DNA from: Chloroflexi bacterium RBG_13_51_36 | Lineage (GTDB): Bacteria > Chloroflexota > Dehalococcoidia > GIF9 > AB-539-J10 | NCBI GenBank assembly: GCA_001796515.1 | Contig: MGMS01000017.1 | Location: forward strand, 1 to 44,910 | Direction: 5' to 3' | Length of the DNA: 44,910 nt | Shown: positions 24,625-31,594 of the stretch, piece by piece | Layout of the letters: each line of letters opens with the position of its first letter | How positions within the stretch are numbered: position 1 is the stretch's first letter | Position numbers and translations under genes: made by a program | The notes under the pieces: generated by a model | The model's database searches: none | Seen by the model: only the letters and a program-made list of their open reading frames with translations | What the model was told of the DNA's origin: nothing

Positions 24625-24645
24625 TGCCAGCCGAAGCAATCCTGG
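24620..24645. repeat. Partial copy of the GTCATTGC...GAAGCAATCC repeat
   Basis: On the plus strand it reads GTCATTGCCAGC then CGAAGCAATCC, matching the ends and inner arm of the repeat type inserted in trpE. It is short, so descent from the same repeat is likely but not proven. Confidence 0.4.
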
Positions 24646-24720
24646 ACGTTGCCACGCTCTGCCAACAACGACAGAAGAGCGAAAACTCAGGGTAACAGGA
24701 CTGGTTTTATGTCTTGTAGA

Positions 24721-26097
24721 TTATCTCTCTCTGGTGAAGTGACTCACCCCGAGAAGTAGCACGGCACTTGCAGCGAAACCTATGAGGCCAAGGTCTCCTT
24801 TGAGGGGAATGTCAAGACCTGGTATCTTCCCCATCAATCCTATTGCCCCGCCGCCTATGAGAGCAGCCAGGGCTCCTTGTGGAGTTACCTTGAGTTTCTC
24901 TTTGTAGAATCCGGCGATTACGGGAACGACGAGGCCGCAGGTGAAGATGGTATAGGCAAAAAGAAGGGAAGAAATCACCCCCTTCAAAATCATCGCCAGC
25001 CCCAGTGCTAAGAAACCCAGAATGATGATATTAAGGCGGGTGAGGAAAATAGTTTTTTCCTCGCTGAGTGAAGGGAGAAACTGCTTAATGACGTCTTGGG
25101 TCAGGATAATGCCCTGGCTGAGGAGGCAGGTATCGGCTGACGACATAAGTGCCGCAACCAGAGCAGCGAGGACTAGGCCGCCCACCCAGGGAGAAAGAAC
25201 CCCGCTTATTACTTGAGGAAAAGCTTGCTCAGGAGAAATCTGCGGGTAGAGGACTCTGGCGCCCATGCCTATCAAGACAATGGCGAATGCCAGAGGGACA
25301 AAAGAGAAGGCAGATAGGAAAGTTGCTCTTTGAGCAGTTTTTTCATCTCTGGCAGAAAAAAGCCGGGTATACATGTCCGGGCCCACAACGTAAGTTGCTC
25401 CCACGAGAATCAGAAGTGACAGAAGTGCCTTCCAGTCGAATTGAGAGCTTACCGGGAAAGAGAAGAAATCCTGAGGCAGAGAGAACCTCAATCCATCCAA
25501 GCCTCCTACTTGAGGAAGAAATAATGCTAGAGCGACAAAGATGCCGACGAAAATCACTATTGCCTGGAAAAGGTCGGTGCGAACCACCGAGAGCTGTCCG
25601 CCTATGACGGTGTAGGCAACAAAGACTATGGTAAAGATGACCATCCAAAGGCCACCGGAACCTAGTCCGAGGATGGATAGGACTTTCCCGGCCGCTACAA
25701 TCTGTCCGGCTACCACCCCTACCCAGGCAATAACGATGAGGATAGAGGCTGCCAAGCCTACGCGGCGGTCGTACTGTTTTTCCACTAGCTCGGGAAGGGT
25801 ATAAAGGGCGGCGCCTCTTACTTTCTTGGCGAAGAAGGCACCCAGAAGCGCGAGGCCGATGGAGCCGACAAGGAGCCACCAGGCGCCGGTCAGACCTCGT
25901 CCAAATCCAAGGCCAGCCATTCCCACTGTGACTGAGCCTCCCACCGCGGTGGCAGCAAACGATCCGGTTATGAATGCTACGTTGACTTGGCGTTGAGCAA
26001 CGAAGAAACCATTTTGACTTCCTGCCTTTCGGCGCGCTGCTAGCCCTATGCCTATCATGGCCAGGCAGTACACGACTACTATAATGAGTTGAATCAT
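24721..26097 (-). CDS. Sodium:solute symporter family protein
   Basis: A 458-residue integral membrane protein of about 12-13 helices in the SSS (LeuT-fold) family, which couples Na+ entry to uptake of organic acids, amino acids, sugars or vitamins. Family marks are 'FFVAQRQVNVAFITGSFAATAVGGSVTVGMAGLGF' in the first helices, 'YTLPELVEKQYD', 'VVGPDMYTRLFSARDEKTA' and 'AALVAALMSSADTCLLSQGIILTQDVIKQ', which contains the conserved Na2-site Ser/Asp stretch. I start at the ATG at 26097, which overlaps the birA stop as ATGA. Co-transcription with birA makes biotin uptake tempting, but nothing in the sequence shows the substrate. Confidence 0.9.
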   Translation of the reverse strand: MIQLIIVVVYCLAMIGIGLAARRKAGSQNGFFVAQRQVNVAFITGSFAATAVGGSVTVGMAGLGFGRGLTGAWWLLVGSIGLALLGAFFAKKVRGAALYTLPELVEKQYDRRVGLAASILIVIAWVGVVAGQIVAAGKVLSILGLGSGGLWMVIFTIVFVAYTVIGGQLSVVRTDLFQAIVIFVGIFVALALFLPQVGGLDGLRFSLPQDFFSFPVSSQFDWKALLSLLILVGATYVVGPDMYTRLFSARDEKTAQRATFLSAFSFVPLAFAIVLIGMGARVLYPQISPEQAFPQVISGVLSPWVGGLVLAALVAALMSSADTCLLSQGIILTQDVIKQFLPSLSEEKTIFLTRLNIIILGFLALGLAMILKGVISSLLFAYTIFTCGLVVPVIAGFYKEKLKVTPQGALAALIGGGAIGLMGKIPGLDIPLKGDLGLIGFAASAVLLLGVSHFTRER

Positions 26098-27023
26098 ACC
26101 CGTTTTGAATGGATGCAATCGCCGACAAGGACGGTTCTTAAGGAGCCGTCTGTGCCTTTCACTATAAGTGCTCCCGTGGCATCAATGTCTACCGCCTGTC
26201 CTATTACTTCCTCACCCAGACTCACTATTCTGACGTTCTTGTGTAATGTCGCAGAGAGTTTCTTCCACTCGTCAAGCAAAGCTGATTCCATCAACAGGGT
26301 TTCCCGTCGCTCTATTTCTGTCAGCAATGCTCTTAGAAACTCTTTCCTGGAGATTTCTTTTCCTAAGATGTCTTTTAAGGAAGTCGCCGTTTTCTGAAAT
26401 TGGGCGACGGAGGTGTTGGCGTTTACGCCTATACCGACGTTGACGAAGTTTATGACATCCATTTCTGCATCCATCTCCGCCAGTATCCCACACACCTTCT
26501 TGCCTTCAATCAGGACGTCATTGGGCCATTTCAGTTCGGCCTTTAACCCGAAGAGCTTCCTGATTGATGCAGCCACGGCCACAGAAGCCATCAAGTTTAT
26601 CCGGGGAGCATACGCCGGACTTATCTTGGGACGTAGGACGAGAGTGAAGTATATTCCTCCTTCTGGCGAAAGCCATTGTCGGCTCAATCTTCCCCGCCCG
26701 CGGGTCTGGGCTTCGGCAATCACGATTGTCCCCTCCGGCGCTCCCTTCTTAGCTAACTCTCTCGCCGCATCCATGGTCGAGCCAATCTGTCGGAAGTAGT
26801 GAATTCTTCCTTCCAGATCGGGGAATTCGTAGGGTGGCAGGGAATCCGGAGAGAAGACCAGCCTGTATCCTCTGGGCGAGGCCTCTATTACGTAACCATC
26901 TTCTTTTAAGCCCCGAATATGCTTCCAGATAGAAACTCTGGAGATGCCCAGCTGCTCAGAAAGTGTTTCGCCAGAGATACAATCGCTGCACTCTCGCAGA
27001 GCTTTCAGTATCCGTCCCTTCAT
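26094..27023 (-). CDS. birA: Bifunctional biotin-protein ligase / biotin operon repressor
   Basis: A 309-residue protein that activates biotin and attaches it to carboxylase carrier domains. Residues 1-60 are a winged helix ('SGETLSEQLGISRVSIWKHIRGLKEDGYVIEA'), so it may also repress transcription. The ligase domain has 'GSTMDAARELAKKGAPEGTIVIAEAQTRGRGRLSRQWLSPEGGIYFTLVLRP' (the GRGRxxRxW biotinyl-AMP loop), 'LKWPNDVLIEGKKVCGILAEM', and a C-terminal SH3-like domain. The ATG follows a clear promoter, and the transporter gene is translationally coupled behind it. Confidence 0.95.
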   Translation of the reverse strand: MKGRILKALRECSDCISGETLSEQLGISRVSIWKHIRGLKEDGYVIEASPRGYRLVFSPDSLPPYEFPDLEGRIHYFRQIGSTMDAARELAKKGAPEGTIVIAEAQTRGRGRLSRQWLSPEGGIYFTLVLRPKISPAYAPRINLMASVAVAASIRKLFGLKAELKWPNDVLIEGKKVCGILAEMDAEMDVINFVNVGIGVNANTSVAQFQKTATSLKDILGKEISRKEFLRALLTEIERRETLLMESALLDEWKKLSATLHKNVRIVSLGEEVIGQAVDIDATGALIVKGTDGSLRTVLVGDCIHSKRV

Positions 27024-27045
27024 TCCGTTACCCTATCTCATTCAG

Positions 27046-27074
27046 ATGTTAACGATTGTACTGGTTTCTGTCAA
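27046..27074 (-). promoter_or_regulatory. Promoter of birA and the symporter gene
   Basis: TTGACA, 17 bases, TAACAT, about 22 bases ahead of the birA ATG. It stands back to back with the promoter at 27087-27115. I looked for a BirA-type operator with matching half sites here and found none that convinces. Confidence 0.65.
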
Positions 27075-27086
27075 TTGCCCTGTCGT

Positions 27087-27115
27087 TTGACTATTTCTGT
27101 TAGTTTGCATATCAT
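27087..27115 (+). promoter_or_regulatory. Promoter of the MBL-fold gene
   Basis: TTGACT, 17 bases, TATCAT, about 90 bases ahead of the start at 27208. The leader contains a small hairpin (CTCCC-CTGA-GGGAG). Confidence 0.6.
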
Positions 27116-27207
27116 TACCTTTGCAGTTTTTTCATAATTTCGTATAGAACCTCCTCCCCTGAGGGAGTGGGTCTGGGTGAAAAGAAGAAGGTTGTTTTTT
27201 AGACGCG

Positions 27208-27843
27208 ATGGAGATTAGCTGGCTGGGCCATTCCTGCTTTTTGATTAAGGGGAAAGAGAAAACCATCATAACAGACCCATGTCATCCTGACTTAGGCTAC
27301 CGCCTGGGTGAACCTAAGGCTGACATAGTGACGGTGAGCCATTTCCATGCTGGGCATAGCTATATTGAAGGGCTCGCCAATGACCCCAGATTAATAAAAA
27401 GCCCCGGGGAATACGAAATAGGAGGGACTTTTGTCGCAGGAGTGGCCTCTTTCCACGATGATAAGAAGGGTGAGATACGAGGCAAGAATACCATTTATAT
27501 TATCGAAATAGATGATGTGACTCTATGTCATCTGGGTGATTTGGGACATCCTCTGGACTCGCATTTGATAGAAGAAATAGGAGACATAGGCATACTGTTG
27601 TTGCCCGTCGGGGAGGTATCTACTATATCTATTGACACGGCTATGGAAATAGTGAGGCAATTAGAGCCTCCTATTGTCGTCCCCATGCACTATAAGACTA
27701 AGGCTTTCGCCGGCAATCTCAGTCCTGTGGACAAATTCCTGGATGCAATGAGAATTAAAGAGCTGGAAGCAAAGCCCAAGCTCTCGGTTACTTCATCGTC
27801 TCTGCCCAGCAGCACACAAACCATAGTCCTCAGCCATCTTTAA
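27208..27843 (+). CDS. MBL-fold metal-dependent hydrolase (UlaG/COG2220-like)
   Basis: A 211-residue metallo-beta-lactamase-fold protein. It opens 'MEISWLGHSCFLIKGKEKTIITDP', typical of UlaG-like proteins, has the metal motif region 'DIVTVSHFHAGHSYIEG', a later 'LCHLGDLGHPLD' and a C-terminal 'VVPMHYKT' histidine. The first metal motif reads HxHxGH, so the Asp of the usual HxHxDH is missing; this may reduce binding of the second metal or change the reaction. Related stand-alone proteins have unknown substrates. It is divergent from birA and the only gene on its strand here. Confidence 0.87.
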   Translation: MEISWLGHSCFLIKGKEKTIITDPCHPDLGYRLGEPKADIVTVSHFHAGHSYIEGLANDPRLIKSPGEYEIGGTFVAGVASFHDDKKGEIRGKNTIYIIEIDDVTLCHLGDLGHPLDSHLIEEIGDIGILLLPVGEVSTISIDTAMEIVRQLEPPIVVPMHYKTKAFAGNLSPVDKFLDAMRIKELEAKPKLSVTSSSLPSSTQTIVLSHL

Positions 27844-27971
27844 GTCATAGACACCGGGGATTGACCGTTGTTACAGCTTAGCAGTTTTACAGATTTACGG
27901 TTTTGCAGATGACCCTTCAGTGAAGTCCCAATCAGCTTTTGAAATTGATGGCACAAGCGGGTAGCCGAGCG

Positions 27972-28265
27972 TTATTTCTGTTTCTTGAGACTGCCAACGA
28001 AAGCGTCAATGTCCATAGCAGCCAGGGTCATGGTTTGCAGCGTACCCCTTGAACCCAATGCTATCGCCACTTTGGACACTGCCTCGTTACCGGGGGCTTC
28101 CACAATGTTTACGAAGTCGTACGGTCCCAGTACCGCATACTGAGCCAGTATCTTCGCCCCCATCGCCTCCACTTCTTTGTTGACCTCTTTGATTCTTCCA
28201 GGATTCTCCGTGATAGTCTTTCTTCCCTCATCGGTGAGGGTCGTCAACATTACGAATTTGGCCAT
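27972..28265 (-). CDS. GYD-domain protein
   Basis: A 97-residue ferredoxin-like small protein. 'FVMLTTLTDEGRKTI', 'EVEAMGAKILAQYAVLGPYDFVNIVEAPGNEAVSKVAIALGSRGTLQTMTLAAM' is the GYD family pattern, with 'GPYDF' standing for the G-Y/x-D motif. No biochemical function is established for the family. The ATG is preceded by GAGGAGG, so the start is firm. It is monocistronic between the MBL gene and ybeY. Confidence 0.9.
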   Translation of the reverse strand: MAKFVMLTTLTDEGRKTITENPGRIKEVNKEVEAMGAKILAQYAVLGPYDFVNIVEAPGNEAVSKVAIALGSRGTLQTMTLAAMDIDAFVGSLKKQK

Positions 28266-28426
28266 ATTTTACCTCCTCTGTGCTATTTTGCACTTCAAAG
28301 ACCCCTGCTTCAGTCCCGCTTGTGCCTGTATTAAATGACGGTAGAATACCAGTAGCCGAGTAAATGGATCACATGGCATCCGCGACCCTATTCTACAGTT
28401 ACATTATATCACCGCTTGGGCGAGGA

Positions 28427-28882
28427 CTACTCCAGCAGTTCTTTCTCCTTCTGCTTCATCTTTTCTTCCTGCTCCGGTTCTTCGTGATCGTAGCCCAGAA
28501 GATGAAGTATCCCGTGAATAACCAGCAATGCCAGCTCTCTTTCCGGTGAATGGTCTTGTTCTTTGGCTTGGGCTGTTGCTTGGGGATAAGAGATGATTAT
28601 CTCTCCCAGCCTGGCAATCCCGTCAGGCGGGAGTGGGAATGGAGAATCAGTCCCGTTCTGCGGAAGCAAGGAAAAGGCCAGGACGTCGGTAGGCTCATCT
28701 GTCCCGCGGTAGTCCCGGTTAAGTTGTCTCACCGTCTCAGAATCGGTGAAAACCAGGCTAATCTCGTAGGGAAGAGCCACTCCTTCCGCCTTGAGGACAT
28801 GCCGGATCATCTTCTTAATCCGGCCTCCATCAATTTCTCCCCGGAATTTATCGTCAACCAGAATCTCAATGTCTCCAGGCAT
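28427..28882 (-). CDS. ybeY: Endoribonuclease YbeY (16S rRNA maturation factor)
   Basis: The protein carries the zinc site 'LLVIHGILHLLGYDHEEPE' (HGxLHLxGYDH) near the C-terminus and 'RQLNRDYRGTDEPTDVLAFSL' before it, both diagnostic. YbeY processes the 3' end of 16S rRNA and helps ribosome quality control. I prefer the ATG at 28882 (151 residues, 'MPGDIEILVDDKF'), because the open frame to 28909 would pass through the -10 box. Its promoter is interlocked with that of the divergent mutS gene. Confidence 0.93.
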   Translation of the reverse strand: MPGDIEILVDDKFRGEIDGGRIKKMIRHVLKAEGVALPYEISLVFTDSETVRQLNRDYRGTDEPTDVLAFSLLPQNGTDSPFPLPPDGIARLGEIIISYPQATAQAKEQDHSPERELALLVIHGILHLLGYDHEEPEQEEKMKQKEKELLE

Positions 28883-28894
28883 GGCAGTGCAAGT

Positions 28895-28923
28895 ATCATA
28901 ACAGGCCATTCAATTCGTTTCAA
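28895..28923 (-). promoter_or_regulatory. Promoter of ybeY
   Basis: TTGAAA, 17 bases, TATGAT. The ATG at 28882 follows the -10 box by 12 bases, leaving a leader of about five bases without a Shine-Dalgarno site. Confidence 0.55.
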
Positions 28924-28938
28924 CGAATGTAGTAGAAT
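28909..28938 (+). promoter_or_regulatory. Promoter of mutS
   Basis: TAGAAT at 28933-28938 with a weak TTCAAT 18 bases upstream. The mutS ATG comes seven bases after the -10 box, which indicates a leaderless message. It overlaps the divergent ybeY promoter. Confidence 0.5.
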
Positions 28939-28945
28939 AACACGG

Positions 28946-31594
28946 ATGACTATAACACCTCTCAGGAAGCAATATCTCAGAGTCAAGCAGAAGTATCCCG
29001 AAGCTATCGTTTTTTTTCGGCTGGGCGACTTCTACGAGACCTTCGATGAGGATGCCAAGGTCGCTTCGCGAGAGCTTGATGTTGTCCTGACTTCCAGGGA
29101 GATGGGCAAAGGGCAGAGGGTGCCCATGGCGGGGATACCTCATCATGCCCTGGATAACTATCTGGCTAAGCTCATTAACCGCGGCCATAAGGTGGCTATT
29201 TGTGAACAGCTTAGTCCGCCGGGTAAGGGATTGGTCGAGAGGGACGTCATTCGCGTGGTCACGCCGGGAACGGTGGTCGAGCCTAATCTGCTTGCCAGCA
29301 AGAGCAATAACTATCTGGCCAGCCTGGTTATTGAAGGCGAGGATGCAGGGATTGCCTATGTTGATATAACCACGAGCGAATTTGCCACTACTCGGCTTCC
29401 CGTTGGAAAGGTTATGCCTGAATTGGAGCGCCTTCAGCCCAGCGAAGTCCTTATTCCCGAAGATGCCGGCGATTATGCGCAATTGCCGTTTACTATGAGC
29501 CGGCTCGATGACTACTGGTTTGATCTGGAAATTGCGCAGGAGACTCTGCTGGAACATTTCGGCGTGGCTACCCTGGAAGGTTATGGTTGTGCCCGCTTAC
29601 CTCTGGCCATAATGGCGGCGGGAGCGTTAATACATTATGTCAAGGAAACACAAAAAGAGACTCTGCCTCAGCTAAGCAAACTTGCCACCTACTCCACGGA
29701 TTCCTTTATGACCCTTGATGGCCAGACCATCCGCAATCTTGAGCTCTTTCAAGGTGGAAGGTGGGGGGAAGCCGGCCATTCTCTCCTCTCCATCATTGAC
29801 CTGACCAGGACAGCCATGGGCGGGAGGCTGCTCAGAAACTGGCTGGGGCATCCCCTTTTGGACCTCACCATGTTGAACCGACGACAGGAGGCGGTTGCCT
29901 GGTTCCACGCAAGCAACCTGGCTAGACAGAAGGTCATTTCCCTCTTGGCAAATATTGCTGACCTGGAGAGGCTGGTGAATCGCGTGAGGAGCGGCAAAGT
30001 CATGCCCCGAGAGCTGCTGGCGCTTCGCTTCAGTCTGGAGAAGGTGCCTGGCCTGAAGGCGGCGATGGTAGATGGAGATGCCACGAATTGGCTAATCCAC
30101 GAACTCAAGCCTTGCCCCGACATTGTGGATTTAATCACCAGAGGCATCGCCGACGAGCCGGGCAGTTTGGAGCAAGGTGGCGTGATAAAGGAAGGTTTTT
30201 CTCCGGAGCTGGATGAAATTCGTCGCAGCTCCAAGGATGCCAAGCAATATCTGGCTGGCTTGGAGCAAAGGGAAAGGCATCGCACAGGGATCAAATCCTT
30301 AAAAGTAGGCTACAACCGGGTATTTGGCTACTATATAGAGGTATCCCGAACTAATCTCAACCTGGTTCCGTCAGACTATATTCGTAAACAGACTCTGGCG
30401 GAGGCAGAAAGGTTCTTCACCCCCGAACTCAAGGAATATGAGTCACTGATTCTCAACGCTCAGGAGAAGATTGCCGACCTGGAGGTTGCCATCTTCCGGC
30501 AAATTTGCCAGCAGATAGGCGCTGCAGGTGAGCAAATTCTGGCTACCGCCAGAGCCATAGCTCAAATCGATGCTTTTTGCACCCTGGCTGAAGTCGCGGT
30601 GCGTCATGGTTATGTCCGTCCAATATTGACTGATGAGGATATCATTGACATTAAAAAAGGGCGCCACCCTATTGTGGAACAGAGCATAGGCAGAGATAAG
30701 TTCGTTCCTAACGGCACTTATTTGTGCAATCGAGATGACCAACTGATTATACTCACGGGCCCCAACATGTCAGGAAAGTCCACCTACCTCCGGCAGGTGG
30801 CTTTGATTATCCTTCTGGCTCAGATTGGAAGCTTTGTCCCTGCCGATACAGCAGACATTGGAGTTGTCGACCGCATTTTCACACGCATTGGAGCGCAGGA
30901 GGACTTAGCGGCTGGCCAATCTACTTTTATGGTGGAGATGACTGAGGCGGCAAATATCCTGAATAATGCTACTCCTCGCTCGTTTGTCATCCTGGACGAA
31001 ATCGGACGCGGCACCTCTACCTATGATGGGCTTTCCATTGCCTGGGCAGTAGCCGAGTTTATCCATAACCACCCTGGGCTTGGGGCCAAGACCCTTTTTG
31101 CTACTCATTATCATGAGCTGGTGGATCTCGCTGATGTCTTGCCGAGAGTGAAAAACTTCAATGTAGCGGTGGCAGAGGAAGGAGACAGAGTTATCTTTCT
31201 GCACAAGATTGTCCCCGGGAGCGCTGACAGGAGCTATGGTATCCATGTGGCCCAGCTAGCCGGCTTGCCTAAGTCGGTAACTATTCGGGCTCAGGAAGTC
31301 TTGGCTGAACTGGAGAGTCATGCTTCCCAAAAAAGAAAAGTCTCTCACCACAAAGCGTCACTCCAGATTCCTCTTTTTGTGAAAGGCTCCCTGTTGGCTG
31401 ATGAAATCGCCCGGCTTGACATTGACTCCATGTCTCCTCTGGAAGCAATCACCAGGCTCTATGAACTTAAGCGAATGGCTCAGGAGAATAAAGACTTACC
31501 GCCTGGCGGGCTGGGGACTATTCAGGGGATGGGACGTGAGCCAGGAAATCAGCGCATTCTTTGGCTATCCCCAGGGCGTCCAGATGATAGATAG
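28946..31594 (+). CDS. mutS: DNA mismatch repair protein MutS
   Basis: The mismatch-recognition ATPase; 882 residues from the ATG at 28946. The open frame reaches back to 28550, but that part is antisense to ybeY and the protein family begins 'TPLRKQYLRVKQKYPEAIVFFRLGDFYETF', which holds the mismatch-reading Phe-x-Glu. The connector, core and clamp domains follow, then the ATPase with Walker A 'GPNMSGKST', 'STFMVEMTEAANIL' and Walker B 'FVILDEIGRGTSTYDG', and 'LFATHYHELVDL'. The last 30 residues after 'LYELKRMAQE' look non-conserved and are encoded by DNA that is antisense to the end of dxs. No mutL is seen in the window. Confidence 0.96.
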   Translation: MTITPLRKQYLRVKQKYPEAIVFFRLGDFYETFDEDAKVASRELDVVLTSREMGKGQRVPMAGIPHHALDNYLAKLINRGHKVAICEQLSPPGKGLVERDVIRVVTPGTVVEPNLLASKSNNYLASLVIEGEDAGIAYVDITTSEFATTRLPVGKVMPELERLQPSEVLIPEDAGDYAQLPFTMSRLDDYWFDLEIAQETLLEHFGVATLEGYGCARLPLAIMAAGALIHYVKETQKETLPQLSKLATYSTDSFMTLDGQTIRNLELFQGGRWGEAGHSLLSIIDLTRTAMGGRLLRNWLGHPLLDLTMLNRRQEAVAWFHASNLARQKVISLLANIADLERLVNRVRSGKVMPRELLALRFSLEKVPGLKAAMVDGDATNWLIHELKPCPDIVDLITRGIADEPGSLEQGGVIKEGFSPELDEIRRSSKDAKQYLAGLEQRERHRTGIKSLKVGYNRVFGYYIEVSRTNLNLVPSDYIRKQTLAEAERFFTPELKEYESLILNAQEKIADLEVAIFRQICQQIGAAGEQILATARAIAQIDAFCTLAEVAVRHGYVRPILTDEDIIDIKKGRHPIVEQSIGRDKFVPNGTYLCNRDDQLIILTGPNMSGKSTYLRQVALIILLAQIGSFVPADTADIGVVDRIFTRIGAQEDLAAGQSTFMVEMTEAANILNNATPRSFVILDEIGRGTSTYDGLSIAWAVAEFIHNHPGLGAKTLFATHYHELVDLADVLPRVKNFNVAVAEEGDRVIFLHKIVPGSADRSYGIHVAQLAGLPKSVTIRAQEVLAELESHASQKRKVSHHKASLQIPLFVKGSLLADEIARLDIDSMSPLEAITRLYELKRMAQENKDLPPGGLGTIQGMGREPGNQRILWLSPGRPDDR

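Noticed and set aside
24590-24655. N-terminal extension of tyrA
   Set aside because: The extra residues are encoded by the repeat fragment and the promoter. The Rossmann motif starts at the GTG at 24589.
27046-27115. BirA operator between birA and the MBL-fold gene
   Set aside because: GTTAAC and GTTT pieces occur, but no pair of matching half sites with the right spacing.
28550-28945. N-terminal extension of the mutS frame by 132 codons
   Set aside because: It is antisense to ybeY and contains the mutS promoter. The family sequence begins at the ATG at 28946.
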